Assembly: GCA_017984635.1 (NCBI GenBank)
Contig: JAGNZC010000019.1
Coordinates: forward strand, 1 to 51,435
Source of the DNA: Crocinitomicaceae bacterium
GTDB taxonomy: Bacteria > Bacteroidota > Bacteroidia > Flavobacteriales_D > Crocinitomicaceae
Length of the DNA stretch: 51,435 nt
Reading direction: 5' to 3'
The position numbers and the translations under genes were made by a program. The notes under the pieces are model-generated. The model was not told where the DNA came from and did no database searches. It was given only the letters and a program-made list of their open reading frames with translations. Of this stretch, positions 9,432 to 17,886 are shown in pieces (position 1 is the stretch's first letter; every line of letters begins with the position of its first letter).

Positions 9432-9695
9432 TTAATGCATTTCCTCGTTTAAACTTGAAATTTTATTCAATACATCTTCGTATCCTTCTTTGAATTTTTC
9501 AAAATCTTCTTTGTATAAAAAAAGTTTGTGTTTTTGAAATTGTTCCATTCCATTTTCATCAACAGATTTTTTGCTTTCAGTTATCGTAATGTATAATTCT
9601 TCTGATTTAGTGGCTTTTACATCAAAAAAATAGGTTCTTTTTCCTGCTCTAACAACCTTCGAATAAATTTCATTGTTTTTATCTTGTTCCATCAT
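9432..9695 (-). CDS. DUF3276 (PUR-alpha-like) nucleic-acid-binding protein
   Basis: An 87-residue protein matching the Bacteroidota PUR-domain family: IYSKVVRAGKRTYFFDVKAT, LYITITESKK and HKLFLYKEDFEKF form the beta-beta-beta-beta-alpha repeat. PUR-domain proteins bind single-stranded nucleic acids; the bacterial role is unsettled. It starts with ATG ATG, so either codon may be used. A near-consensus -7 element (CATATTTG on the minus strand) lies just upstream. Confidence 0.88.
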   Translation of the reverse strand: MMEQDKNNEIYSKVVRAGKRTYFFDVKATKSEELYITITESKKSVDENGMEQFQKHKLFLYKEDFEKFKEGYEDVLNKISSLNEEMH

Positions 9696-9751
9696 CTAAT
9701 TGATTTGTTGAAACAAATATGCAATTATTTCTTGAACAATTATTCGAATAC

Positions 9752-11521
9752 TCAACTATTTTGTTGTAGGTCTTTTTCGTCTGCTAATTGCTTGTGATAC
9801 ATTTCAGTATAAATTCCATTTAAGGCTAATAATGATTCATGTGTACCAGTTTCAATGATGGTACCATGCTCTAAAACAATTAATTTTGTTGCATGTCGAA
9901 TGGATGAAATACGATGGGAAACAATAATAGAAGTTCGCGTCTTGAATTCTTCTTTCAAATGATTCAAAATGATTTCTTCTGTTTCGGTATCTACAGCTGA
10001 CAAGCAATCGTCTAAAATTAATAATTTAGGATTGCGAATTAATGCTCTTGCAATGCTGATTCGTTGTTTTTGTCCCCCGCTTAAATTTACTCCTCGTTCT
10101 CCTAAAAGTGTTTCAAATTGATCAGGAAAAGCAATGATGTTTTCGTAAACATGTGCTTTTTTAGTACTTTCAATAACTTCGTTTAATCCAACATTTTCTC
10201 GATTGCTTCCAAATAAAATATTATTTGAAATGGTATCGGAAAATAAAAACACATCTTGTGGTACAATCCCTGTTTGGCTTCTAAAAGAATCTAAATTGAT
10301 CGTTTTAATTGGATGGTTGTTAATGTATAATTCTCCCGTTTCAACATCCATTTGACGCATTAATAAATTCAATAGTGTTGTTTTTCCACTTCCAGTTCTA
10401 CCAATAATTCCTAAAGTTTTTCCTTTTTCAAGGGTGAAATTGATGTTCTTTAATGCTGTAATTCCTGAATTTTCATAGGTGTAAGAAACATTTTTGAATT
10501 CAATATTTCCATCAAAATCAAAGGCTTCAGTTGAAGTGTTTTTAACCATTGGTTGCGTCATTAAAAACTCATTGATACGTGTTTGTGAAGCAGCAGCTCG
10601 TTGGTTAATGGAAGTAACCCAGCCAATACTTGCAAAGGGCCACGTTAATTTATTGACAAAAAAGATAAAGGCAACGATTCCACCGATAGAAATGGAATTA
10701 TCATACGTTAATTTACCGCCAATATAAATCGTTAACAAAGTACTCAAACCAATTAAAAAAACGATTGTTGGCATGAAAAAAGCATTGAAGATCACCATTT
10801 TCATACTTTTTGTCTTGTATTCTTCAGCGGTAGCGTTAAATTTTTCATGGGCTTCTTTTTCTCTGCTGTAAGCCTTTACAACTCTTATTCCTGCAAATGT
10901 TTCTTGAGCTAAAGTTGACAGCATCGATTGTTCCACTTGTACATTTTTACTCATTAAATTCATTTTTGAAGATACTTTGTAAATCAAAAAGGACATAACT
11001 GGTAAAGGGATTAATACAAAAACAGTCAAATAAGGACTAATCTTTACCATTTGTGTAATAATCAAAATGCTTAAAGCAACAAGATTAATGGAGTACATGA
11101 TTCCTGGACCTAAATACATACGAACTTGACTTACATCTTCTGAAATTCGATTCATTAAATCACCCGTTGCATTTTTTTTGTAAAAAGTGAAATCTAATTT
11201 TTGATAATGCGAATAAATTTCATTTTTTAAATCAAATTCGATTAAACGCGACATTACAATAATAGTTTGGCGCATTAAAAAGAGGAAAAAACCACTAATT
11301 AATGATAGTAACATATAGATTCCGCCAATTTTTAAGGATAAATACAAAGCGTCTTCAATACTTGTAATTGTAGTTGATTTCATTAAGTCATCAATCGTAC
11401 TTTTCACGTAAAGAGGCATTTGTACACCAAAATAGTTGGAAATTACAATGAAAATGGTGCCCAATAATAAACGCCATTTGTATTTAAAAAAATATTTGTT
11501 TAGATAGCTCAGTGACTTCAT
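9752..11521 (-). CDS. ABC exporter, fused permease and ATPase (MsbA/LmrA type)
   Basis: A 589-residue half-transporter with six hydrophobic segments in about 15-300 and a C-terminal ATPase: Walker A GRTGSGKTT (374-382), Q-loop near 422, signature LSGGQ (480-484), Walker B LLILDD (500-505) and switch-region His in VSHRISS. The residue after Walker B, normally catalytic Glu, is Asp505 (ILDDCLSAVD), as in several LmrA/YheI-like exporters. It probably works as a homodimer in the inner membrane, exporting a lipid or hydrophobic compound; the substrate cannot be inferred. It is divergent from leucine dehydrogenase. Confidence 0.92.
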   Translation of the reverse strand: MKSLSYLNKYFFKYKWRLLLGTIFIVISNYFGVQMPLYVKSTIDDLMKSTTITSIEDALYLSLKIGGIYMLLSLISGFFLFLMRQTIIVMSRLIEFDLKNEIYSHYQKLDFTFYKKNATGDLMNRISEDVSQVRMYLGPGIMYSINLVALSILIITQMVKISPYLTVFVLIPLPVMSFLIYKVSSKMNLMSKNVQVEQSMLSTLAQETFAGIRVVKAYSREKEAHEKFNATAEEYKTKSMKMVIFNAFFMPTIVFLIGLSTLLTIYIGGKLTYDNSISIGGIVAFIFFVNKLTWPFASIGWVTSINQRAAASQTRINEFLMTQPMVKNTSTEAFDFDGNIEFKNVSYTYENSGITALKNINFTLEKGKTLGIIGRTGSGKTTLLNLLMRQMDVETGELYINNHPIKTINLDSFRSQTGIVPQDVFLFSDTISNNILFGSNRENVGLNEVIESTKKAHVYENIIAFPDQFETLLGERGVNLSGGQKQRISIARALIRNPKLLILDDCLSAVDTETEEIILNHLKEEFKTRTSIIVSHRISSIRHATKLIVLEHGTIIETGTHESLLALNGIYTEMYHKQLADEKDLQQNS

Positions 11522-11534
11522 ACGATTAATTTCC

Positions 11535-11542
11535 TATTTTTG
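11535..11542 (+). promoter_or_regulatory. -7 promoter element of the leucine dehydrogenase-nusB operon
   Basis: TATTTTTG matches TAnnTTTG and lies 72 bp before the ATG at 11615. No matching TTTG was found at the expected -33 distance, so the promoter call is moderate. Confidence 0.5.
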
Positions 11543-11564
11543 TGCCCACGATTGCAGAACGATG

Positions 11565-11572
11565 CAAAAGTA
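11565..11572 (-). promoter_or_regulatory. -7 promoter element of the ABC exporter gene
   Basis: On the minus strand TACTTTTG matches TAnnTTTG, 43 bp before the exporter ATG. It faces the plus-strand element at 11535-11542, so the two predicted transcripts would overlap by a few bases at their 5' ends. No -33 box is evident. Confidence 0.5.
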
Positions 11573-11614
11573 GACAATAACTTGAATTAAATTTATAACA
11601 TATAGCGTTAAAAA

Positions 11615-12712
11615 ATGTTTGAGGTAAAAAATATTGAGGATACGAATCTATTTGAAAATCCTGTGGTGGCTCAAATGAGCAAATACAACCACGAACAATT
11701 GTTGTTTTGTAATGACAATGCAACAGGTTTAAAAGCAATCATCGCTGTGCACAATACCGTTTTAGGTCCAGCTCTTGGAGGTACAAGAATGTGGGCTTAT
11801 AATAATGAAATGGAAGCATTGACAGATGTTTTACGTTTGTCAAGAGGTATGACCTACAAAAACTCAATTTCAGGATTGAACCTAGGAGGTGGTAAAGCCG
11901 TCATTATTGGCGATGCGCGTACCATGAAATCAGAAGCGTTAATGCGTCGTTTTGGTAAGTTTGTCAACAGTTTAGCTGGGAAATACATTACCGCTGAAGA
12001 TGTCGGTATTGGAACGGCTGATATGGTGTATGTAAACATGGAAACGAATCATGTTGTTGGTTTACCTGGAAAAAGTGGAGATCCGTCACCCGTTACTGCT
12101 CATGGTGTTTATGTTGGAATGAAAGCGTGTGCTAAAGAACAATTTGGTTCGGATTCATTAACAGGTAAAAAGATCGCTGTTCAAGGTGTTGGTCATGTTG
12201 GAGAATACTTAGTTGCTGCATTAGCGAAAGAAAATGCTGAAATTTATGTTACAGATATTCACGAACCTTCTTTGAAACGCGTTGCTGAAAAATATGGTGC
12301 TCACATTGTTGGGTTGAATGAAATTTACGATGTAGACATGGATATTTACGCGCCATGTGCATTGGGAGCAACCGTTAATGATGATACTTTATCTCGTTTA
12401 AAATGTTCAATCATTGCTGGAGCAGCGAACAATCAATTGCAAATTGAAGATGTTCACGGACGTTTAGTTATGGAGAAAGGAATTATTTACGCACCTGATT
12501 TTGCGTTGAATGCGGGTGGTGTAATTAACTGTTACTCTGAAGTAAAAGGATTGTCTGCAGAATGGGCAATGACTAAAGCGGAAGAAATCTACCAAACAAT
12601 TGGAAACATCGTGAAACGTTCTAAGTTGGAAAATGTTCCAACGTATCAAATCGCTAATAAAATGGCAGAAGAACGAATTGCTGCAATCGGTAATGTAAAA
12701 TTGCCATTATAA
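11615..12712 (+). CDS. ldh: Leucine dehydrogenase (Glu/Leu/Phe/Val dehydrogenase family)
   Basis: A 365-residue NAD-dependent oxidative deaminase for branched-chain amino acids. The substrate domain has GPALGGTRMW, K82 in GMTYKNS and K94 in GGGKAVI; the 12-residue spacing equals that of the two active-site lysines of Bacillus leucine dehydrogenase. The Rossmann domain carries GVGHVG. Length and motifs favour leucine over glutamate dehydrogenase, which is longer. It is cytoplasmic and the first gene of a run with nusB, DUF1573 and yajC (gaps 10-25 bp). With ilvE it links branched-chain amino acids to their 2-oxo acids, also precursors of branched fatty acids. Confidence 0.9.
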   Translation: MFEVKNIEDTNLFENPVVAQMSKYNHEQLLFCNDNATGLKAIIAVHNTVLGPALGGTRMWAYNNEMEALTDVLRLSRGMTYKNSISGLNLGGGKAVIIGDARTMKSEALMRRFGKFVNSLAGKYITAEDVGIGTADMVYVNMETNHVVGLPGKSGDPSPVTAHGVYVGMKACAKEQFGSDSLTGKKIAVQGVGHVGEYLVAALAKENAEIYVTDIHEPSLKRVAEKYGAHIVGLNEIYDVDMDIYAPCALGATVNDDTLSRLKCSIIAGAANNQLQIEDVHGRLVMEKGIIYAPDFALNAGGVINCYSEVKGLSAEWAMTKAEEIYQTIGNIVKRSKLENVPTYQIANKMAEERIAAIGNVKLPL

Positions 12713-12722
12713 TTAAAATAAA

Positions 12723-13670
12723 ATGCTAAACAGAAGACATTTAAGAATTAAAGTATTGCAAACATTGTATGCCTATTTTCAATCTAATGAAGATAATTAC
12801 GGGCATTCAGAAAAAGAACTAATGCAGTCTGTTGAGCGAATTTATGACTTGTACATTTATTTGTTATTGACTTTTTCGGAATTAAAAGAAATCGCTCAAA
12901 ATCGAATAGATGAGAACAAAAAGAAGATTCGTCCTTCGGAAGATGAAATGAATCCAAATTTAAAGTTCGTAAACAATGCCATTATTCTTAAATTGGAAGA
13001 AAGTAAAACCTTAAGAGCTATTTCGGAAGACCGAAAAGTGAATTGGGTTGGAGATGAGCACCATGAAATGTTCCGTAAAATCTATTTGCAATTGCGAGAA
13101 GGTGAAACGTATTTCGAATTTATGAACAATGGTTCACAAAATTTTGAGGAAGATCAAGCATTCGCGATTGAATTGTTTAAAATAGAAATTGCTAATTCTC
13201 CAATTTTATACAATTTCTTTGAAGAAAAAAGTATTCATTGGATGGATGATATTGATTTGGCTTGTTCGATGGTTATCAAAACAATCAAAGCAATTCAACC
13301 AACTGAAATTTTAGATTTATTACCGTTGTATAAAGAAGACGATGATGAACAAGAATTCATTCGTCAATTGTTGCGTAAAACCATTTCGATGGACAAAGAA
13401 AACGAAGCATTGATTGATGATTTGACAAAAAACTGGGAATTGGAACGTATTGCAAAAATGGATGTCATTTTAATGAAAATGGCCTTGACTGAATTGCAAA
13501 TCTTTAACAATATTCCAACAAAAGTTACGCTGAATGAATACATTGAGATTTCTAAATTTTACAGTACTCCAAAAAGTAATGGATTCATCAATGGTGTATT
13601 AGACAAAGCAATAGATCGTTTACAAAAAGAAAAGAAAATTGTAAAAATCGGACGCGGTCTAATCAATTGA
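12723..13670 (+). CDS. nusB: Transcription antitermination factor NusB (long form)
   Basis: A 315-residue protein, about twice the usual NusB length, as is typical in Bacteroidota. The N-terminus (MLNRRHLRIKVLQTLYAY) and the C-terminal half (about 215-305, including MDVILMKMALTEL, IPTKVTLNEYIEISKFYS and FINGVLDKAIDRL) are clear NusB matches. The helical middle is the lineage insertion. NusB with NusE (S10) binds boxA RNA in rRNA antitermination complexes. It starts 10 bp after the leucine dehydrogenase stop. Confidence 0.93.
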   Translation: MLNRRHLRIKVLQTLYAYFQSNEDNYGHSEKELMQSVERIYDLYIYLLLTFSELKEIAQNRIDENKKKIRPSEDEMNPNLKFVNNAIILKLEESKTLRAISEDRKVNWVGDEHHEMFRKIYLQLREGETYFEFMNNGSQNFEEDQAFAIELFKIEIANSPILYNFFEEKSIHWMDDIDLACSMVIKTIKAIQPTEILDLLPLYKEDDDEQEFIRQLLRKTISMDKENEALIDDLTKNWELERIAKMDVILMKMALTELQIFNNIPTKVTLNEYIEISKFYSTPKSNGFINGVLDKAIDRLQKEKKIVKIGRGLIN

Positions 13671-13693
13671 AAAAAATAACGTAAATTAGTCCA

Positions 13694-14083
13694 ATGAAAA
13701 AATTACTTTATATACTTTGTATTGGTTTTGTTTTAGCCGCATGTTCATCAAACGATTCAGTTGAAGTTGGTCAAAAAACATCTATGATGGTAGAACCAGT
13801 TTTTAATGCTGGAACGGTTTTAAGAGGAGAAATCATTAATGCTAAATTCATTGTAAAAAATACAGGTGATTATCCATTAGTTATTGGTGATGTGCATGGA
13901 TCTTGTTCGTGCACAGTAGCTGAAAAACCAAGCGAAATGATTCAGCCAGGAGAAGAAGGAATTATCAAAGCAAATGTAAATACTGAAAATTTTTCAGGCG
14001 GAGTGATTGCAAAATCTGTAACCATTGTTGCCAATACAGAGCCATCTGTAACAGAAGTAGTTATCAAAGCAAAAGTTAAATAA
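13694..14083 (+). CDS. DUF1573 lipoprotein
   Basis: A 129-residue predicted lipoprotein with lipobox LAAC (Cys17). Residues about 33-128 match DUF1573, an ASH/MSP-like immunoglobulin fold common in Bacteroidota (FNAGTVLRGEIINAKFIVKNTG, split here as FNAGTV and FIVKNTGDYPLVI; SCSCTV; ANVNTENFSG). The molecular role is unknown. It lies between nusB and yajC, a recurrent order in this phylum. Confidence 0.88.
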   Translation: MKKLLYILCIGFVLAACSSNDSVEVGQKTSMMVEPVFNAGTVLRGEIINAKFIVKNTGDYPLVIGDVHGSCSCTVAEKPSEMIQPGEEGIIKANVNTENFSGGVIAKSVTIVANTEPSVTEVVIKAKVK

Positions 14084-14108
14084 ATCATAAATCATAAAAC
14101 AAATCAAA

Positions 14109-14381
14109 ATGAACGGAGGATCAGGTCAAATAATCATGTTAGTATTAATGCTTGTAGTATTTTACTTTTTCATGATTCGTCCACAAATGAAAAAACAAAA
14201 AGAAATGAAAAAATTCCGTGAGCGTTTGAAAGCTGGGGATAAAGTAGTTACTATTGGTGGAATTCACGGTAAAATATTAGAAGTAGCTGATTCAACAGTT
14301 TTAATCAGTGCTGAAGGAACAAAAATTAGAATTGAGAAAAGCGCGATTGCAACTTCAACTGAAGATGTATTAGTTGCTTAA
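14109..14381 (+). CDS. yajC: Preprotein translocase subunit YajC
   Basis: A 90-residue single-span inner-membrane protein. The hydrophobic helix covers about 6-24 ([19 protein letters not shown]), followed by the YajC pattern [19 protein letters not shown] and IGGIHGKI. It associates with SecDF and the Sec translocon. It is the last gene before an intrinsic terminator. Confidence 0.95.
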   Translation: MNGGSGQIIMLVLMLVVFYFFMIRPQMKKQKEMKKFRERLKAGDKVVTIGGIHGKILEVADSTVLISAEGTKIRIEKSAIATSTEDVLVA

Positions 14382-14398
14382 TCAACTAAAATTAAATG

Positions 14399-14430
14399 AA
14401 GCCATTGTTGAAAGACAATGGCTTTTTTTT
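14399..14430 (+). terminator. Intrinsic terminator after yajC
   Basis: Arms GCCATTGT (14401-14408) and ACAATGGC (14415-14422) with a six-base loop and a following run of eight T. It ends the leucine dehydrogenase-nusB-DUF1573-yajC unit. Confidence 0.9.
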
Positions 14431-14442
14431 AAACCATAAAAA

Positions 14443-14856
14443 ATGAAACTGCTATTTCTCCTTCTCATTGTTTTTGCGGTTTTTTCTTGTAAGAACAAGC
14501 AAGATACAAATCAATCACGTTTAGAAACTGAACAACGAGCGTTGGGTAAAAATGCGCTGAAGCAATCGAATCACAAGGAAAAATATGTTTCCAAGAGTAC
14601 CGAAAAAGCAGTGCTTGAATCAAAAATAAAAGAAAAGTATGGTCAGCAATATACCTTTTGCGATTGTATTCAAAAAGGAGATTCGTTAAACAAGGCCTTG
14701 AAAAATAATAAATTATCAGATAAAGAGTTGGATCGATTGATTATTCGATTTGACGAAATTGATAAAAAATGCCAATCTTTTCGCTTAAATGATGCAAATG
14801 CAACGCCAAGAGAACGCCAGAAATACAAAAAGAAAGTAAAAGCGTGTTTGCAATAA
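14443..14856 (+). CDS. Small lipoprotein with CxC-C-C cysteine pattern (unknown)
   Basis: A 137-residue predicted lipoprotein (lipobox VFSC, Cys16). After a polar linker it has a helical region with CDC, then 34 residues, KCQ, then 24 residues, and KAC near the end. The next gene has the same pattern with the same 34-residue spacing, so the two are probably paralogues with a shared disulfide- or metal-binding fold. No family is recognised. It starts 12 bp after the yajC terminator with no visible promoter, so it may rely on read-through. Confidence 0.75.
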   Translation: MKLLFLLLIVFAVFSCKNKQDTNQSRLETEQRALGKNALKQSNHKEKYVSKSTEKAVLESKIKEKYGQQYTFCDCIQKGDSLNKALKNNKLSDKELDRLIIRFDEIDKKCQSFRLNDANATPRERQKYKKKVKACLQ

Positions 14857-14924
14857 AATAGAGCTTTTGTTATGATTCTGTGATTTTTATCCTTTTATTT
14901 GTAAGATTATCTAAATAACTATTT

Positions 14925-15230
14925 ATGAAAAAAATATTTGTATCAACTACTATGCTTGCAGTTTTAGCACTTGCTTCATGTGGTAAAAGTGAAGTGTGTA
15001 CGTGTGCTTCTGTTGGATTAGAAATGATGAAAGAAGCGAAGGAAGTTCAAATGGATCCATCTAAAATGTCTGGTATTGAAGCGAAATACAAAGCAGATTT
15101 AGAAAAATGCCAAAAATTAGGTGAAGGCAAAACAGTTGAGCAACAAAAAGCAATGGAACAAGAGTTGAAAGCGTGTGATGATTTCAAAGAAATGGAAAAA
15201 GTTTCTAAAGAAATGATGGGAAATCGCTAA
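14925..15230 (+). CDS. Small lipoprotein, probable paralogue of the preceding gene (unknown)
   Basis: A 101-residue predicted lipoprotein (lipobox LASC, Cys19). The mature part has CTC, then 34 residues, KCQ, then 21 residues, and KAC, matching the gene at 14443. The region is rich in Lys, Glu and Met and should be helical. It sits in the periplasm on a lipid anchor. No function can be assigned. It ends before a bidirectional terminator. Confidence 0.8.
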   Translation: MKKIFVSTTMLAVLALASCGKSEVCTCASVGLEMMKEAKEVQMDPSKMSGIEAKYKADLEKCQKLGEGKTVEQQKAMEQELKACDDFKEMEKVSKEMMGNR

Positions 15231-15246
15231 GCAATTTTCAAATACT

Positions 15247-15280
15247 AAAAAAGGGTAGATTTAAATCTACCCTTTTTTTT
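15247..15280. terminator. Bidirectional intrinsic terminator
   Basis: A nearly perfect palindrome, AAAAGGGTAGATTT followed by AAATCTACCCTTTT, flanked by A and T runs on both sides. It can end both the plus-strand lipoprotein transcript and the minus-strand gap transcript, whose genes converge here. Confidence 0.9.
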
Positions 15281-15297
15281 ATGTAATTAATTTACAA

Positions 15298-16749
15298 TTA
15301 ATAGTAAATTGCTCTTCTAACGTTTGTTACATGTTTCGCTAAACGAATTACTTGTTTTGTGTATCCAAATTCATTGTCATACCAAGCATACAAGACAACA
15401 TTTTTAGCATCGTTTGATACAATAGTTGCATGTGAATCAAATACCGAACAACATGTATTACCAATAATGTCACTTGATACTAATTCAGGATCATATGAAT
15501 AGTAAATTTGATTCACTAAATCACCATTTAAAGCAGCGTCTCTTACCAATGAATTGATTTCATCAACAGATGTTTTTCCATTTAACTCTAAACTCAAAAT
15601 AGCTAATGAACCATTTGGAGTTGGAACACGCACAGCATTTGCCGTCAATTTGTCTTTTAAGTCTGGAATAACTTTTGTTACAGCACTTCCTGCTCCAGTT
15701 GATGTGATAACCATGTTGATAGCAGCAGAACGCCCTCTACGAGGTTTGTTGTGCATGTTATCTAACAAGTTTTGATCATTTGTATAAGCATGAACCGTTT
15801 CAATATGTCCTTTTACAACACCATATTTATCGTTTACTACTTTTAAAATAGGAGAGATGGCATTGGTTGTACACGATGCTGCAGAGAAAATCGTTTCATT
15901 TTCAATGTCTAACTCTTTTTGATTTATACCATAAACAACATTTGGAATTTCTTTTCCTGGTGCTGTTAACAATACTTTTGAAATACCTTTTGCTTGTAAA
16001 TGTCTAGATAATGCTTCACGATTTGTGAAAACACCTGTATTGTCGATTACCAAAGCATTTGAAATTCCGTAATGTGTATAATCGATGTCTTCAGGATTTT
16101 TCGCATCAATCATGTGAACGATTTGTCCATTAATGATCAATGATTTATTTCTTAAATCTTCTAAAACAGTTCCTTTGAATGCGCCATGAACAGAATCATT
16201 TCTTAGCAAAGAAGCACGTTTAATAATATCGGCATCAGATGAACCTCTTGTTACAATGGCACGTAAACGCAATTGTTGACCTTTTCCAGCTTGTTTAATC
16301 AATTCACGTGCAGCTAAACGACCAATTCGCCCAAAACCATATAAAACGACATCTCTTGGCTCGATGGTAGTGCTTTCACCAGCCCCAAAGTTTTTTAATT
16401 TATCTGCTAAGAATGCAGCTTTAGAAGCGTAAGACGCTTGTTCTTCTAGCCATTCACTCGATAATTTACCAATATCTAATTTTGCTGGAGCTAAATCCAT
16501 TTTCAACAATTCCTCTGCCAATTCAGAAGATGTAAATACATCAATTGGTTTGTTAACTACTTGACGAGCGTATTCATGTAAATTTAAAATTTCTGAAATA
16601 GTAACGTCTGTTAAATGATTTCTAAACAGAACCAATTCGATTCCTTTATCATACAGTAATTCTCCAACTTTGCTAGAAAGTTTTACAGCGGCACGTTCTC
16701 GTTCAACATGCGACTTTAATTCGTTCTCATAACCTTGAGCTGCTTTCAT
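15298..16749 (-). CDS. gap: Glyceraldehyde-3-phosphate dehydrogenase, N-terminally extended form
   Basis: A 483-residue GAPDH, about 130-150 residues longer than the classical enzyme. The extension (about 1-130) is helical and occurs in a Bacteroidota GAPDH group. The NAD-binding motif GFGRIGR is at 139-144 and the catalytic cysteine is C293 in SAASCTTNAISP; the catalytic His lies in HAYTNDQ. It converts glyceraldehyde 3-phosphate and 1,3-bisphosphoglycerate in glycolysis or gluconeogenesis; which direction it favours cannot be read from sequence. No consensus promoter was found upstream. Confidence 0.93.
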   Translation of the reverse strand: MKAAQGYENELKSHVERERAAVKLSSKVGELLYDKGIELVLFRNHLTDVTISEILNLHEYARQVVNKPIDVFTSSELAEELLKMDLAPAKLDIGKLSSEWLEEQASYASKAAFLADKLKNFGAGESTTIEPRDVVLYGFGRIGRLAARELIKQAGKGQQLRLRAIVTRGSSDADIIKRASLLRNDSVHGAFKGTVLEDLRNKSLIINGQIVHMIDAKNPEDIDYTHYGISNALVIDNTGVFTNREALSRHLQAKGISKVLLTAPGKEIPNVVYGINQKELDIENETIFSAASCTTNAISPILKVVNDKYGVVKGHIETVHAYTNDQNLLDNMHNKPRRGRSAAINMVITSTGAGSAVTKVIPDLKDKLTANAVRVPTPNGSLAILSLELNGKTSVDEINSLVRDAALNGDLVNQIYYSYDPELVSSDIIGNTCCSVFDSHATIVSNDAKNVVLYAWYDNEFGYTKQVIRLAKHVTNVRRAIYY

Positions 16750-16806
16750 TTTTGTTTATTATTTATCTGTTTGTAAAATTGACACTAAGTAAGGTGTATA
16801 AAGCAA

Positions 16807-16837
16807 AAAAGGCTACCCACAATGTAGGTAGCCTTTT
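16807..16837 (-). terminator. Intrinsic terminator of rpoD
   Basis: Arms AAAAGGCTACC (16807-16817) and GGTAGCCTTTT (16827-16837). On the minus strand the hairpin is followed by a run of T, directly after the rpoD stop. Confidence 0.85.
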
Positions 16838-16845
16838 CGCTTTCG

Positions 16846-17712
16846 TTATCCCAAATACGATTTGAGTAATTTATTGCGCGACGTATGTCGGAGTCTTCTA
16901 ATTGCTTTTTCCTTGATTTGGCGAACACGTTCACGTGTTAAATTGAATTTTGCACCAATTTCTTCTAACGTTAAACCGTGATTCATTCCAATTCCAAAGA
17001 ATAAACGAATAATTTCTCTTTCTTTATCTGTTAATGTACTCAAAGAACGTTCGATTTCTTTTTGTAACGATTCTGCCATTAATGCATGATCCGCTTTTGG
17101 AGAATCTGCATTTGCCATAACGTCCATTAATGTACCACCGTCTTCAGAAGTTGACAAAGGTGCATCCATTGATACGTGACGACCAGAAACATTTAAACTT
17201 TCTTTAATTTTATCTTCAGGAACTTCCAATGCTTCCGCTAATTCCTCAGCAGATGGTGGACGTTCGTATTCTTGCTCTAGACGAGAAAATGCTTTGTTGA
17301 TTTTGTTCAATGAACCAACTTGATTCAATGGTAAACGAACAATACGCGCTTGTTCAGCTAATGCTTGCAAAATTGATTGACGAATCCACCATACGGCATA
17401 AGAGATAAACTTAAAACCACGTGTTTCATCAAATTTTTGTGCAGCTTTAATCAAACCTAAGTTACCTTCGTTGATTAAATCGGGTAATGTTAAACCCTGA
17501 TTTTGGTATTGTTTAGCAACAGAAACAACGAAACGTAAATTGGCACGTGTTAATTTCTCCAAGGCTCTTTGATCACCTTGTTTGATTTTACGGGCTAATT
17601 CTACTTCTTCTTCCGCTGTGATTAATTCCTCTTTACCAATGTCTTGTAAGTATTTGTCAAGTGATTGACTCTCACGATTGGTAATGGATTTTGTTATTTT
17701 TAGCTGTCTCAT
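16846..17712 (-). CDS. rpoD: Primary RNA polymerase sigma factor (sigma-70, Bacteroidota short form)
   Basis: A 288-residue housekeeping sigma factor that directs RNA polymerase to the -33 TTTG/-7 TAnnTTTG promoters seen across this window. Region 1.2 begins at [20 protein letters not shown]; region 2 has [16 protein letters not shown]; region 4.2 has [23 protein letters not shown]. It lacks the long region 1.1, as usual in this phylum. The ATG at 17712 is chosen because an in-frame ATG at 17772 would fall inside the promoter spacer, and [15 protein letters not shown] is the family's normal start. Confidence 0.96.
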   Translation of the reverse strand: MRQLKITKSITNRESQSLDKYLQDIGKEELITAEEEVELARKIKQGDQRALEKLTRANLRFVVSVAKQYQNQGLTLPDLINEGNLGLIKAAQKFDETRGFKFISYAVWWIRQSILQALAEQARIVRLPLNQVGSLNKINKAFSRLEQEYERPPSAEELAEALEVPEDKIKESLNVSGRHVSMDAPLSTSEDGGTLMDVMANADSPKADHALMAESLQKEIERSLSTLTDKEREIIRLFFGIGMNHGLTLEEIGAKFNLTRERVRQIKEKAIRRLRHTSRNKLLKSYLG

Positions 17713-17761
17713 TCTGTTGTAATTCCCCTTTTTAAATTTATATTTTGAGAAAAATTGGATG

Positions 17762-17794
17762 CAAAGGTACAACCAAATTACTCATTTTTCCAAA
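17762..17794 (-). promoter_or_regulatory. rpoD promoter
   Basis: On the minus strand TTTG (17791-17794), a 21-bp spacer and TACCTTTG (17762-17769) match the Bacteroidota consensus. The predicted leader is about 45 nt to the ATG at 17712. Confidence 0.75.
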
Positions 17795-17833
17795 AAAAAA
17801 CGCAACTAATTTAAATAGTTACAGTATTTCTTT

Positions 17834-17878
17834 AAAAGCATGGTTGGAGTCGATTACTCGTCAAAAACCATGCCTTTT
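17834..17878 (-). terminator. Terminator-like hairpin after the DegP gene
   Basis: Arms GCATGGTT (17838-17845) and AACCATGC (17866-17873) enclose a 20-nt loop that can pair further (GAGT/ACTC). On the minus strand a short T run follows. It lies just beyond the protease stop. Confidence 0.65.
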
Positions 17879-17886
17879 ATTAAGAA

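Noticed and set aside
9500..11521. Degenerate, inactive ABC ATPase
   Set aside because: Asp in place of the catalytic Glu is common in LmrA/YheI-like exporters and all other motifs are intact, so loss of activity is not supported.
17713..17772. Longer RpoD with 20 extra residues
   Set aside because: The upstream ATG falls inside the spacer of the consensus promoter and the extra residues have no sigma-factor character.
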